Shown: positions 53,702 to 64,000 of the stretch, in pieces
Layout: the number at the start of each line of letters is the position of its first letter
Numbering within the stretch: the stretch's first letter is position 1
Assembly (NCBI GenBank): GCA_964023275.1
Contig: OZ029921.1
Coordinates: forward strand, 4,182,955 to 4,246,954
Reading direction: 5' to 3'
Source: Norana najaformis
Lineage: Eukaryota > Annelida > Clitellata > Crassiclitellata > Hormogastridae
DNA length: 64,000 bases
The notes under the pieces: generated by a model
Database searches by the model: none
The model's input: only the letters and a program-made list of their open reading frames with translations
What the model was told of the DNA's origin: nothing
Translations under genes and position numbers: made by a program

Positions 53702-55837
53702 TGTGACATGAGATCTGTCATCTGTCCAATTTTTGCAGTTTGTTAAAGCCTGTCACAAACTGTAATTTATCTGTGGAACGACGTACCTGTTGCAAACTGT
53801 TGTAGCGATGTTGCAATCAATCGTAGGCACGTTTGTTTTAGAGCTGTCATGGACTGATTTAGATGATCTCTTACAGACTTATAGCAATCTTTTATAGACC
53901 TATTGCACCCTACTGTACTCTCGTAGAGCTGTTACCGATTCTTGTAGGTCTGTTGCATAACTGTTTACGTGTTATACAAGTAGACCTGATCTTTCATAGA
54001 TAAGTCGCAATCTTTTGTAGTCCTGTAAGAATCTGTCACTGATATGTTGTTAAGTGTCATACGCTGATCACACTGTGTTAGAAACATGTTGTAATCTGTT
54101 ATGAAAATTTCAGCTTGATTGGTATCTGTTGCTTTCTGTTGTATAGAAAACTTTGGTGCAAGACAGTTAGGTCTTGGTATTTTCATTATACGCTGGTCGT
54201 TCAGAAAGCCAACTGTTTTTACCCTGCAACAAAGGAAAAAGCAACAAATTTCTAACATAATCTAATCTTGCTGGTTTTTATAAAACCATTATTGTAAGAC
54301 GTGAGGCATCAGTCTTTGTTGGTTTGAAGTGAAACTACAATCCATTTAATAGGTTTTGTTGTAACTTAATTTAATTTAAATAAAAAATTTTATTTGTAAA
54401 TATTTATAAATAAATAATTTTAATTTAAATAAATTTAAATAAACATAATTTAATAGGTCTTGTCTTAGTCCTAGAAGCCAGAGGTTCAAGTGGTTTAGCA
54501 CTTAACAGCTGCTTCTGTCTTTTTAATGGTCAGCTGCCTATCTCAGTACACCTTTGAGGAGCTTTTCTTTAAGAGGTGCTATATAAATTTCATAAATTGA
54601 CCAGTACGTTTACAAGACAATTCCAGTCTATTACTTTTTTATACAGTACGTACACTGATGAACACTTTGTGATGTGTTTGTAGTTTTTAATTTTCCGTGT
54701 GAGTACATAGTTTGAAATTTGTTTGGTGCTGTTGATCAATCTTCCAGAAAAGATCTTTTTAAACAGCTACCTCAGAACTCCAGTGGTGAAGACGTGGGGT
54801 GGGTTGAAGCAGCCACTTGTTCTAGGGTGACCCACTTGATTATTGGTTTTCCTGTTGGGGTAGTAAAACTTTATTTGGATGTGCTGGCTCCTCACAGTTT
54901 TAAACCTTAGCTTATGTGTGTATATATATATGTATTTATAGTTTATTTATATATGTTTATATATATATTTAATTTGTGTAATTTGTTTTGTTGCTTGTCT
55001 CTGATATTCTCGTATGTTTTGATTTTTGCAATTTATTTGCTTGTTATCTTTTTGTTAATATGCTCTTTATTTTGTATTTTGTTTTGTTTATTTTTGGTTG
55101 CTGGTGTGGTGACCAAGTTCACTAACGTTTTTACTACTCTGTACTTACCTTACCTTAACTAATCTTACTTATGCTGCCTTACCCATCTGGTAAGCTCATT
55201 TTGCTTACCCTTCTTTACCTTAATAATATTATATTAGCTTATCTAACCATTTACCATTTTTACTTGGTGACTTATGTTGCAGAATTTTTGTGCGCTGTTA
55301 CAGTTTTTTTGATTTGCTGTCTACCTTACTGTAATTCACCCTTCTTTACCTTACCTAACATTATATTAGCTCATCTTACCTTACCTTACCTTTTCTTACC
55401 TTCGCATTGCTGACTTACATTGTACTTTGCGACACTTTCTGAATTCTACTTTTAGCGTTCTATTGTTGTTTGTGTGCTGTTACAGTTTTGCCATTATGTT
55501 GCACTACTTATATTTTACATTCCGTGTATCAGAGTATGTATTTACGGGGCCTTTTTCGTCTTCTCAAAGTCATAATTTTGTTGTGTTTCCTTATGTTGCA
55601 AAAATGTAGGTTTTTAAATATTTCTATTGATATTCTAAGACGTTACGTTGCAGTCGCGTTTTGTTGTTGAGTACCCACATGTTGATTGTAAGTTTTCATT
55701 TTTATGGTTGCCAGTGCTTTTTTATTTTCAAATTCATGTATAAATAATTTACATATATATATATACACATAAATTAAATATATCATGTAACACCACTGTC
55801 ATGTGACAGGACATTAGCTGATATTGCTAATTAATTT

Positions 55838-55992
55838 ATTATTTTACATTTATTACACACTCTTGGTAAGTAAATTTGAACCTGAGGTATGAGACAAGGG
55901 TGGACAACTTTTTCAGGGTTCTTACAGCAGGCTTGAACCCGTAATCGTTGGATTGCAGACCCAACGCACTACCCTGTGGACCAATGCCCCAT
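55838..55992 (-). mobile_element. SINE family B
   Basis: On the minus strand: 'gggcattggtccacagggta', 'acgggttcaagcctgctgta' (B box), 'ctcataccTCAGgttcaaat' and an AAT-type tail. A similar decayed piece lies in the SLCO intron at about 44580-44690. Confidence 0.6.
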
Positions 55993-56079
55993 CGTTTTAT
56001 AGAAACATGTTTAAAGTCCCCATGCAGTAAGAGATGCTCGTCTCTTAGCTACTAAGAGGTAGCTTAATGTTTAACTCTT

Positions 56080-56195
56080 GTGGACTGATCTGGATATTGA
56101 CCTGATTGCAGCTTGGCTTTGGTGTGCCTGATGCCTTTTGCATTAGACACTGGTGTATTAGAAGTTACTAATTATTATTATTAATTATTTATTAT
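56080..56195 (+). mobile_element. LINE 3' UTR fragment
   Basis: 'tgtggactgatctggatatt', 'gacctgattgcagcttggct', 'gcattagacactggtgtatt', then ATT repeats. This is colinear with the 3' UTR at 44880-45039. Confidence 0.7.
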
Positions 56196-57554
56196 TACCA
56201 ACAATGTTGCTCATTTTTCAATGAATTGTTCTAGTCTTCCACTCAGTTGTGTTTTTAATATTTTCTAAATTAATCAAGAAGAATCTCCACTATCTCAAGC
56301 ATTTTGGTGATTTAAGATGTGCTGTTTAAATGTGGATTTGCTTGATAATACATCTGACAAGTAGATAATGCTTCTTTGCGAAACATCATAATACCTCTTT
56401 CAGGTATTGACTGGTAGTGTTTTTGCAAAAGATACTGTGCTGGTCTTCTGATTCATCTCTTCAAAGAAATTTAGCTGTATTTCGATTTGTTGATGCTTTT
56501 GAAAGGCGCTATATGAATGCTAATTTGTGGAACAATGCACTTTTTAAAAATAATGCTAATGCTGTGATTTTGGAAGCGTCACTTTGACTGCATTTCGCAT
56601 GTGCTGACGTCATTTTTGTACATTTGATGTTTGAATGTAAATAATATCTACTCGTAGCAGTTTGAGGAATTTGGAATACATCTTAAGTAAAACTTTTGAG
56701 GTTTTTCTTTTAACTATTTAGTTGATGGCGAATTATAAGCATTTTTTAATTTTTTAGAGGAGTGGAATTTTTCCATTTTGTTTTAACTGGAAGCACTTCT
56801 GAGATGTGCATTTGTTTCTTTGCAGTTTGGACATAGTGGTTAAGAAATTGTTGAGGTTTTCTGTCTCACTTGATTTTATGATTTGCTATGGTGATATGTA
56901 TGAATGCTACAACTGCTTCAGTTTATGATACGATATTGATAACTGTGGACTTTGATTGCCATAATTAATTGATGAATAAATTTTCCGAGTTGATGTTATG
57001 TCATTTTCATGTAAGCTGGTTCAGCTTGGCTATGCTTAGCTGCACCTTTTCAGGCCGAAGTATCTGTTTTAAATCAAGAGCATTTCGAACCTTTAATCTA
57101 GTCTCAGAAAAAGAAGGTTCGAAAGTGATGGCGTGATTTTGCAAAAGAAATTGGAGGACTAATTGTGTTGGAGTAGTTGAAGCACTGTGGTAATTTTTGG
57201 GTAAGAATGTAAAGACTTATCGTTATTTAAATTTAACTAATTTTATAGGAGAAATTAAAGACAATGCCGTTTTTAAATATGCAGTAAAGTCTGTTTGAAC
57301 AACCGTTCTAAATTTTTTGGAGAAATTAAAGAACATGTTTCATTTTGAAGGTGAAGGATTAATGCTGATTTAGCTTCGTTTAAATTTGATGGACTTGCAC
57401 TAATATGTGACATTAAATTACATTAGTCTTGTTTTAAATTGGAAGTACTAGTACTGATATGAAAGTGTGATGGCATTAAATGATCTTTTAAGAGTCTTTA
57501 TTAAAACTTTGTAATGAAACATTAGCATGCAAGCTGTGTATGATAGGATTATTT

Positions 57555-57945
57555 GGCCAATATTGAGTACTTATCTCTTATCGAGTACTTGCATTTTAGC
57601 AAGTACTTGCTTGAAGTAATTTTACTTTTAGTATTTGTTATAGTGTACTTGGTATTTATTCAGTACTGGTATTTTTTCTAGTACCAAGATTTCTCAAGTA
57701 CTTTCAAATACTTGTTTGGAAATAGTTAAGTCAGTATTGAGTATGCTTGTGATTTCTCAAGTACTTGTTGAATATAATTTAGTCAGTATTGGGTACCTGT
57801 GTGATTTTTCCAGTACTTTCAAGTATCTGTGTTGAAGTGATTTTGCCACTGTTGAGTATTTGTGCTGAACTTAAAACAAGTACCGGGTGCTTGGTTGGAG
57901 ATAATTGTTTAGTCAGTATTTAGTACTTTCATTGCAATGTTTCTG
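57555..57945. repeat. Decayed tandem repeat rich in AGTACTT
   Basis: Loose units of about 60-70 bp with 'gtcagtattgagtacttg' and 'gatttctcaagtactttcaa' repeat about five times. Perfect palindromes such as GCAAGTACTTGC (57599-57610) occur. Confidence 0.75.
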
Positions 57946-59209
57946 TCAACATACTTGCATGTTCTATTCTGTACCAGCTAATTCTGTCTAGAGCAAGTTT
58001 CAATCAGTATCTTGTACTAAATGTTTAATCAGATACTTGTGTTAAATCAGATATTGTGTTTAATTAAGTAAGCAAATTTTACATATTTTGGTCAGTACTG
58101 TGTACTGACATTTACTAACAACTCATAATAAATTAATAATAATAATAATAATTATGATGATTAGATAAGGTTTTGCTGATGAAGACTCTTTAATTTCTGC
58201 AGAACATTTTTCATAGCTACCTCGGAGTAAAAAGTAATACCTCAGTTTTGTAACATTAAAAATAATAATTTAATAATAACAATAATTTAATAATATTAAT
58301 AATAATTTTTCTTGAACCTATTCATATCTTTCCAGAACCCACTTGAATTTTCATCTGAATGATACTTTTGTGTGCCATGGTAATAATAATAATAATGATA
58401 ATGATATCTGTAATCATAATTATGCAGACAATCAGGGCATTAGTAATAGTGGTATATTACAATTAGCAGTGACAGTCATTCTGCAATTTCTCATCTTTTG
58501 AAATGTCGCCTGTTTTCTGTTTATTTGCTGTAACTTTTTTGTCTGTTTACAAGGGATATTAATCAGTAAGAAACGCATAACCAAAGAGTTTACAGTTTCT
58601 GACTTTTCTTGCACTTCGGAGATCGTAAAATCTACAAGTCCAAACGCAAAAGTAATGACTGGTTGGACTTCCTGAATAGGGCGTTATTCACCAACAGTTT
58701 TTATTTTAGGCATACCTGATGAAATTGTTTTCATACCACAGCCACAGTGGGGTGACTTCAAATTTCAGGGCCCCCAAAGGTTACTCAGATGCCTGTTCAT
58801 AGCCTACTTCATCGGGCTTGCAGTGGGCTCTCATACAGAGTTCCGGACCCCGCTACCCCATGGTTACAGTACCAACTGTCCTCTGTTTGTGTTGATACTG
58901 ATTTTTAGTAGGCCTACCCTAGTTGAAAATCGATCATGGCTGAAATTTAGTAAGTGTTTCAAGTTCACAGATCTGGAACAGATTTAACACAAATTCAAGT
59001 TCAGTGATTCGTGTTTTAAGTGATGATCAGCCTCACGCAAGACTGGCTGGCACACAAATATTTAAAATATAGATATAAATAAATAAAAATAAATATTTAA
59101 GTCGCTTTTCTAAACCAAGTGTTGACTTTCCTGTACTGACTGTTCTGCATTGGCAAGTCATTAGCAACTACATAAGTGAAAAATGAATATTTCAGTAGAA
59201 AGATTTTTA

Positions 59210-59291
59210 CTCCCTAACGGGGAGAAGGCCGTGATCGAACCCCGGCCGCGGCGGTGAGAGCGTCGAATCCTAACAACTAGACTACCAGGGA
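59210..59291 (-). pseudogene. tRNA-Glu(CTC) pseudogene with T-loop insertion
   Basis: The minus strand matches the intact tRNA-Glu at 59711-59782, including the CTC anticodon region. It is 82 rather than 72 nt long. About 10 extra bases enlarge the T loop between the paired CGGGG and CCCCG arms. The D loop has GTTG for GTGG, and two acceptor pairs become G-T. No run of T follows directly. It is probably non-functional. Confidence 0.8.
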
Positions 59292-59710
59292 ACAGCCGCT
59301 GTGGTGCTTTCCTCAGTTGGAAGATGTGGAGTTATCCGATTTTGCTGAAAAATTCAGGTACAATTTCGTAGGCATCCGCTGGGCTATAAAACTGTACCAG
59401 ATTACCAAATCTGCCTGTTTATTATTTAAAAATCTTGTAAAATGTTTCGTGTGGTTGATCATTGATTAGGGTTAGTTGCTCCCAAAGCTCCAGGGCACGG
59501 ATTCGATTCGTCGCCATTAAAACTAACGTTTTTGCGGAGTACGCCGTTTGGAATTTTAATTTGTTGAATTTATGTTTGGGTTAATTAAAAGAGGAAATTC
59601 CCAGCTTTATAAACCCAAACTATATAGACAATATTTTAAAGTGAATGTTGGGTAAAACCTTTTGGCTAGTTTTGTTTAAAGGACATTGTATGACATGTTT
59701 TGTCGTGTAG

Positions 59711-59782
59711 TCCCTGGTAGTCTAGTGGTTAGGATTCGGCGCTCTCACCGCCGCGGCCGGGGTTCGATTCCCCGCCAGGGAG
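59711..59782 (+). tRNA. tRNA-Glu, anticodon CTC
   Basis: A 72-nt cloverleaf: acceptor TCCCTGG / CCAGGGA, A box TAGTCTAGTGGTTAGG, anticodon loop CTCTCAC with CTC at 59744-59746, and T arm CGGGG-TTCGATT-CCCCG. Base 59782 is the G73 discriminator. An eight-T run three bases downstream is a polymerase III terminator. It reads GAG codons. The sequence is very close to the animal consensus tRNA-Glu. It stands opposite its decayed copy at 59210-59291, about 420 bp away, in divergent orientation. Confidence 0.97.
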
Positions 59783-60280
59783 AATTTTTTTCAATTCAGT
59801 TTTCGTACAAAGGTAAAGTCTAAATTATTAACGATAAGCGTGTCGTTAAATAATGATGCAGCGATTTGTTGAATCGGAGAAGTGAAGCTATATAACACCT
59901 TGTCTTCAGCCATCTTCGACCCAAAGTTGGGCGGCTCCAGATGTTTTATCTTCATGAGTTAACCAACACCTGTCGAGTCAGATAATGTGTTGCCAGTTTA
60001 ACTTGAAATAATGGGGTTTGAATCTCAGGCTAGCTTGGCGGCTCTAGCTGAATCCGCCCACTGGGATATATTTAAATGTAACTTCCGAAATTTCTCAGCG
60101 CCACTCGAAAGCTGCGTAAGGGAGACCAACTTATACAATGGCGTTAAAAGACTCATCGGGAGAAACGTAATGTATGAGAAAGATGTGTATTTTATGGGGA
60201 TAGTCTCATAAGTAAAGTAAAGTAGTTTCTCATATCCCACAAGTGAGATGTAGGGGAGGCGCTTATTTAATTTTCTTTAG

Positions 60281-60369
60281 GCCCTTGAGCCGACAGCGGG
60301 TGACCTCCAAATTCCCAATATTCTGGACACCGGACCAGATCATCGCAGGACTGGCCGTTTACTTTCCAG
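60281..60369 (+). CDS. Cys-loop loop-A exon, intact copy
   Basis: The exon runs from acceptor ttttctttag to donor gtaggt: one base, 29 codons, one base. It reads PLSRQRVTSKFPIFWTPDQI followed by IAGLAVYFP. It aligns without gaps with 30260-30348 (both WTPD then eight residues and a split glycine codon), and with exon 4 of nicotinic receptor and AChBP genes. The loop-A tyrosine position is alanine. No neighbouring exon of the same gene was found on this strand, so it may be a stranded copy. Confidence 0.5.
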
Positions 60370-60949
60370 GTAGGTGGCAGCACAGTTTCGAAAAAGACCA
60401 TTAGATCAACGCTGGTAACACGACTTCCATACACGTGTGACCACTCCTTTACATTCCTCCTTTATCCGTCTGTCATCTAGAGTTGGGTCGGATTAGGTAG
60501 GTCGCACGTGTGCTGCATGCAGGTGCGAATAGACTTGTTGGCGCCATTTCTAATTTAGTAAGCTTAGGTTTACACGTAATTATCCATCGTTTCCTGCCCA
60601 TCCTACAGCGCACCTGGCCTTAGATTTCGGTGCGAGTCCGCCAAAGCCAGCTGCGTTTTGCACCTGCCTACATACACTAATTTTACCGCTCTGTCTCAGC
60701 TGGATGACCGCCGATCCGTTTTTAATTGAGGGGGTTGGGATTGTAGTCTGAAGCAGTGGGACATATGTAAATGTAAACGTCCGAAATTTTTCAGCGCCAC
60801 ACAAAAACCGAGTCAAGGAGACCAAAAAAGACCCAATGGAAGAAGCGAAATGTATGAGGAAGATGTGTATTTTAGTCTCAGCAATAAAGTAACATTTCCC
60901 ATATCCCACAGTGTGAGACGTAGAGTAGGCGCTTATTCCTTTTCCTTAG

Positions 60950-61031
60950 GCCATTGAGCTGACAGTGAACTAATCCTAAAATTCTGGACACGGGGGCAGG
61001 GCATCGCAGGACTTTGACGTTTACTTTCCAG
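60950..61031 (+). pseudogene. Dead copy of loop-A exon (second block)
   Basis: Retains the acceptor (tttccttag) and 'attctggacac...catcgcaggac', but has in-frame TGA codons, a deletion, and a destroyed donor (CAG-ctaggt). Confidence 0.7.
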
Positions 61032-61427
61032 CTAGGTGGCAGCACAGTTTTGAAAACGTCCATTGGATTAAATCGCGCGCTGGTTACACGAATCGCATAC
61101 AAGTGTTGACCACTAATTAACAATCTGCATGTCTGTTTGTCTCTGTGTTTGTTCGTCTGTCGTTGAGTCGGATTTGGCAGGTGGCACGCGTGCTGAATGC
61201 AGGTGCGAATAGACTTGTTGGCGCCATTTCGAAATTTATTACGTTATAGTTTTTTGTTTGCATATAATTATATCTGTTCTAGACTGCCCATCCCACAGCG
61301 CAGCTGCTCTCAGATTTCGTTTGCATTATGGACCTGCTAACTTAAAATAGTTTTGTCGCGCTGTCGCAGATCTGGATGCCCGCCGATACCTTTTTAATGG
61401 CATAGTGCCAGAACCGGAGGGATATAT

Positions 61428-61570
61428 CAGTGGCGGCTCCAGAATTGTTTGCGTGGGGCAAGAGCATTTCCAAGGGGCGCCACATTCTCGCAGGCCTCCA
61501 TGCACGGGTCTGGTCTGAGGGGCGCAGGCATATAACCAAAAGGGGGCGCCTGTAGCTACATCTGCCACTG
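61428..61570 (-). mobile_element. hAT-like MITE with perfect 8-bp TSD
   Basis: Ends CAGTGGCGGCTCCAGAA and ...ATCTGCCACTG, flanked by GGATATAT on both sides (61420-61427 and 61571-61578). The 8-bp duplication and CAGTGG ends mark the hAT superfamily. The interior matches 34481-34651 in reverse. It is non-autonomous. Confidence 0.85.
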
Positions 61571-61793
61571 GGATATATGTAAATGTAAATGTAAACCTCC
61601 GAAATTTCTTAGCGCCACACAAAAGGCGCCTCAGAGAGACCAACTTACAAAATGGCGCTAAAAGAACCATCGGGAGAAGCGAAACTATGTATGAGGAAGA
61701 TGTCTACTTTGTGGGATAGTGTCAGCAGTAAATTAAATTTTCGCATATGCCACAAGTGAGATGTAGAGGAGGCGCTCATTTAATTTTCTTTAG

Positions 61794-61874
61794 ACCATTG
61801 AGCCGACAATGGACGAATCCCAATGTCCTGGACACGGGGCCAGTGCATCGCTGGACTTGCCGTTTACTTCCCGG
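61794..61874 (+). pseudogene. Dead copy of loop-A exon (third block)
   Basis: Colinear with 60281-60369, including an end that reads 'gccgtttacttccc'. A small deletion shifts the frame and the donor reads ctaggt, as in the second copy. Confidence 0.7.
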
Positions 61875-62030
61875 CTAGGTGGCTAGGTGTTAATCATTCC
61901 TTTGCAATCTGTATGTATGTGTGTGTGTGTGTCTGTCTGGAGTCGGTTCACATTAGGCAGGTGGCACGTGTGCTGCATGCAGGTGCGAATAGAGTCTTTG
62001 GCGGTATTTCTACATTTATTACGTTTAAAC

Positions 62031-63421
62031 CAAGAGGGGAGGTGACGAACCGCCTAGGCTACACAAAACCCGCGCCAGGAAGACCAGCTTAAACATCGGC
62101 GCTAAAAAACCTATTAGATTAGGAGGTGCGAAATGTACGGGAAGATGTGTTTTCAATGGGAAATATTTAGTTTGGACCAGTGGGGAGAAAGACCTTTGGA
62201 CGGGAGGGCGATGTATTGGGAAATGCAGCTTCAGTGGGAGATAATAGGAATCAACGTCGAAGGAAACCGATTCTCGATAATATTAATTCGCACCAGTTGA
62301 GATTCGTTACATATATAAATTATAACAGTTCCGAGAGGTCCTTGAATGGAAATACACGTGTAGGCTACTCAAATATTATAATGCTTACATACATTCAGCA
62401 ATTACTACTACTGCTATATGCCAGTACAACAACAACTACTACGACGACGACGACAACTATGACCATGACCATTACTAGGCCTATTACAATTATGAAGCCT
62501 TTTATTATTATTACGCCTATTAATATTAGGCCTAATATTATCATTATTGTTATTATTACGTCAACCATAATGCAGGGATTCTTAGCTTCTTAAAGCCACG
62601 CATGAGCTGCATAAGTGAAACGTGCTTCTTGGCCGGGATGAATCAGCTCGACTCGGTAAGAGACAAGGTGCAAGGGTCAGTTTCAGATCGATGTCTTGAC
62701 ATTAGAGATCTTTTGCAATGTCCAACAACAGCACTAACTGTTATGCATTTATGAGAACCATCTTGTCTCAAAGTTTACAGACGGTCAGTGGATGGCTTTT
62801 AAATAGCTGAAGACTAAGGCACAATTTTATATAATTTCATTGCCTAATAGAGTTGTTAAAATTGTTTTATCGTTTGAATGGGTGAGTTAAAGTAAGGTAA
62901 TATAATCGAACGGTTATGTAGTGGCTTCTAGTAGCAACGGTTTAATGAATAAAACAGATCATTCTAGCTAAACCAAAATCAATACCAGTATTGATGGAAA
63001 GTGAATGAGAATGTTATAGTCAAAATGAGAGGAGTCACTTGTCACAATTGTTGAGGTTTGTTTGAACTGCTCTCAAATAGCCTACATTGTGTGGCATGGT
63101 ATTCGATTGCCTTGAACGCAAAATTGCTCAGTGCCAACGGTTGATGCGCTGTCATTAGATTTCGGCGCTGAATAAATGGTGTTGCATGTGACCTATATAT
63201 ACTCGGTATATATATATAGACCATATATTATACCGTATATATGTATATATATATCTGTATACCCGGTATAGATGATAGTGTGGTCACTAAGATGGGAAAA
63301 TACGAACTCAAGTGGTGTTGTGTGATAGTTGAGGCAGAACGTTTGCTGTCTTCATACCTTGAACTTGTGTGTGTTCAGTGAACCGTGACCCTCGAATGGG
63401 CCAACAAGCCACAAGACACAC
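62031..63421. other. No gene seen
   Basis: Contains a further 'gcgccaggaagaccagctta' repeat piece (62070-62100), ACA/ACG and ATT trinucleotide runs (62405-62560) and TATA-rich simple sequence (63195-63260). Open frames here are repeat-derived. Confidence 0.55.
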
Positions 63422-63657
63422 CTGTCTGTTTTCAGGCGATTTGTATACAGTAGATGGGTCTTGAACTTGATGTGGGTAATGTCGTCCGAAGCTTGAACGA
63501 AGGAGAAGGGAGACGTCTGCGGCTTACTACTTACTGGGCGAATTGACAGAGTCTTCGCTCGGACGTTCTGCAGCGAGCTGAAGAAGAACTCGGGCGATTC
63601 GAAGTAGGAATTTTGGTCGAATGGAGAAGCCAGGCCGTGACTGAAGCGACAGAAAGC
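63422..63657 (-). CDS. Candidate exon of an unrecognised gene
   Basis: The minus strand has a strong acceptor (ctttttcacttctcag) and 78 open codons from AFCRFSHGLASPFDQNSYFE to HIKFKTHLLYTNRLKTD. The frame is still open at a gtgtgt donor (63420-63421), giving phase 2. The composition is protein-like, with no repeat. I do not recognise the family. The spacing from RPV to TN near the end equals that in nicotinic receptor exon 2, but residue identity is too low to claim homology. It contains no ATG, so it would be an internal exon. Confidence 0.35.
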
Positions 63658-64000
63658 CTGAGAAGTGAAAAAGCGTTTAACATTCCAAGGCCTTCATCTT
63701 TGTAAGTGTCGATATATATGTATACACATATCAAAGGGGTGCTATATAAATTGATTATACACATATGCCTAGTGTTAATTTAATCCCCGTTTAAAGAGTA
63801 TATGTATTTAGAATATACGCGCTTGCGTGTGCTTAATTGAAATTGAAGAGTCCATGCCTTAGCTGTACACACGGTTTCAAGCGCTTGAATTCTTGTCGTA
63901 ATTAATACACGTAGGTGTTATGTAGATACCGTTGACATTGACGAGATAATTACGCACATACACTATTAACAGTTGGAAGGTTTCTGTATCAAGACAGTTG
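63658..64000. other. No gene seen
   Basis: AT-rich sequence with a LINE-type tail on the plus strand ('caaaggggtgctatataaat', 63732-63752) and no supported exon. Confidence 0.5.

Larger units (their letters stand above)
53702..59209. other. SLCO 3' UTR and AT-rich intergenic sequence
   Basis: No coding exon was recognised. The first part repeats short words such as 'tctgtt', 'ctgttg' and 'tagacctg' many times (53710-54130) and is probably 3' UTR or decayed tandem repeat. AATAAA-type hexamers near 54375 are candidates for the SLCO poly(A) site. It also contains a CTTACC-rich zone (55140-55400), a SINE-B (55838-55992), a LINE tail (56080-56195) and a decayed GTACTT repeat (57555-57945). Confidence 0.5.
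59995..62030 (+). repeat. Three-copy local duplication, about 0.7 kb units
   Basis: Three blocks share a colinear order: 'ccgaaatttctcagcgcc' (60086, 60780, 61598), 'cacaagtgagatgta' and an acceptor plus exon-like stretch (60281, 60950, 61794). 'aggtggcagcacagttt' and 'gctgcatgcaggtgcgaata' (60506, 61186, 61965) follow. Spacings of about 680 and 780 bp differ largely because of a hAT element (61428-61570) in the third block. Confidence 0.85.

Noticed and set aside
55140-55400. CTTACC-type repeats as telomeric sequence
   Set aside because: The units are irregular CTTAC(C) words and not a telomere repeat. Similar tracts occur at 30155 within the window.
63422-63657. Assignment of this exon to the nicotinic receptor/AChBP family
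   Set aside because: Only the RPV-to-TN spacing agrees. Residue identity is too low, and the exit phase differs from that of the clear homolog at 30930-31094.

Overview
This window is invertebrate animal nuclear DNA. It has spliced protein genes with GT-AG introns of about 0.3-2 kb, a polymerase III tRNA gene, and many tRNA-derived SINEs, LINE tails, non-autonomous DNA transposons and simple-sequence tracts. Pieces of a Cys-loop ligand-binding domain that stops right after loop C resemble acetylcholine-binding proteins, which favours a lophotrochozoan such as a mollusc or annelid. I cannot exclude other invertebrates, and the species call is inference only.

Layout: 233-3673 (+) is the C-terminal part of the eEF2 gene in five exons. 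8922-10451 (+) holds the last two exons of a BLOC1S5 (muted)-like gene with a long charged tail. 13079-13258 is a possible promoter and non-coding first exon. 18846-25524 (+) is a three-exon gene for a 1906-residue protein with fourteen C2H2 zinc fingers. 27814-31094 contains three exons of an AChBP/nicotinic-receptor-like ligand-binding domain that lie on alternating strands. 31.6-42 kb is repeat-rich and holds a 62-bp tandem array, a 5'-truncated LINE, a hAT-like MITE, a long-terminal-inverted-repeat element with 9-bp target duplications, and several SINEs. 42231-53701 (+) is a twelve-exon organic anion transporter (SLCO/OATP) gene predicting 776 residues. 53.7-59.2 kb is AT-rich with no gene that I can support. 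59210-59782 has an opposed pair of tRNA-Glu(CTC) genes, one intact and one decayed. 59995-62030 is a three-copy local duplication that carries one intact and two dead copies of a Cys-loop loop-A exon. A candidate exon of an unknown gene lies at 63422-63657 (-).

The clear genes have unrelated housekeeping, transport and regulatory roles and do not form a pathway. The most unusual material is the rearranged Cys-loop ligand-binding-domain exons at 28-31 kb and 60-62 kb, and the fragmentary duplication of a splice donor inside the SLCO gene.
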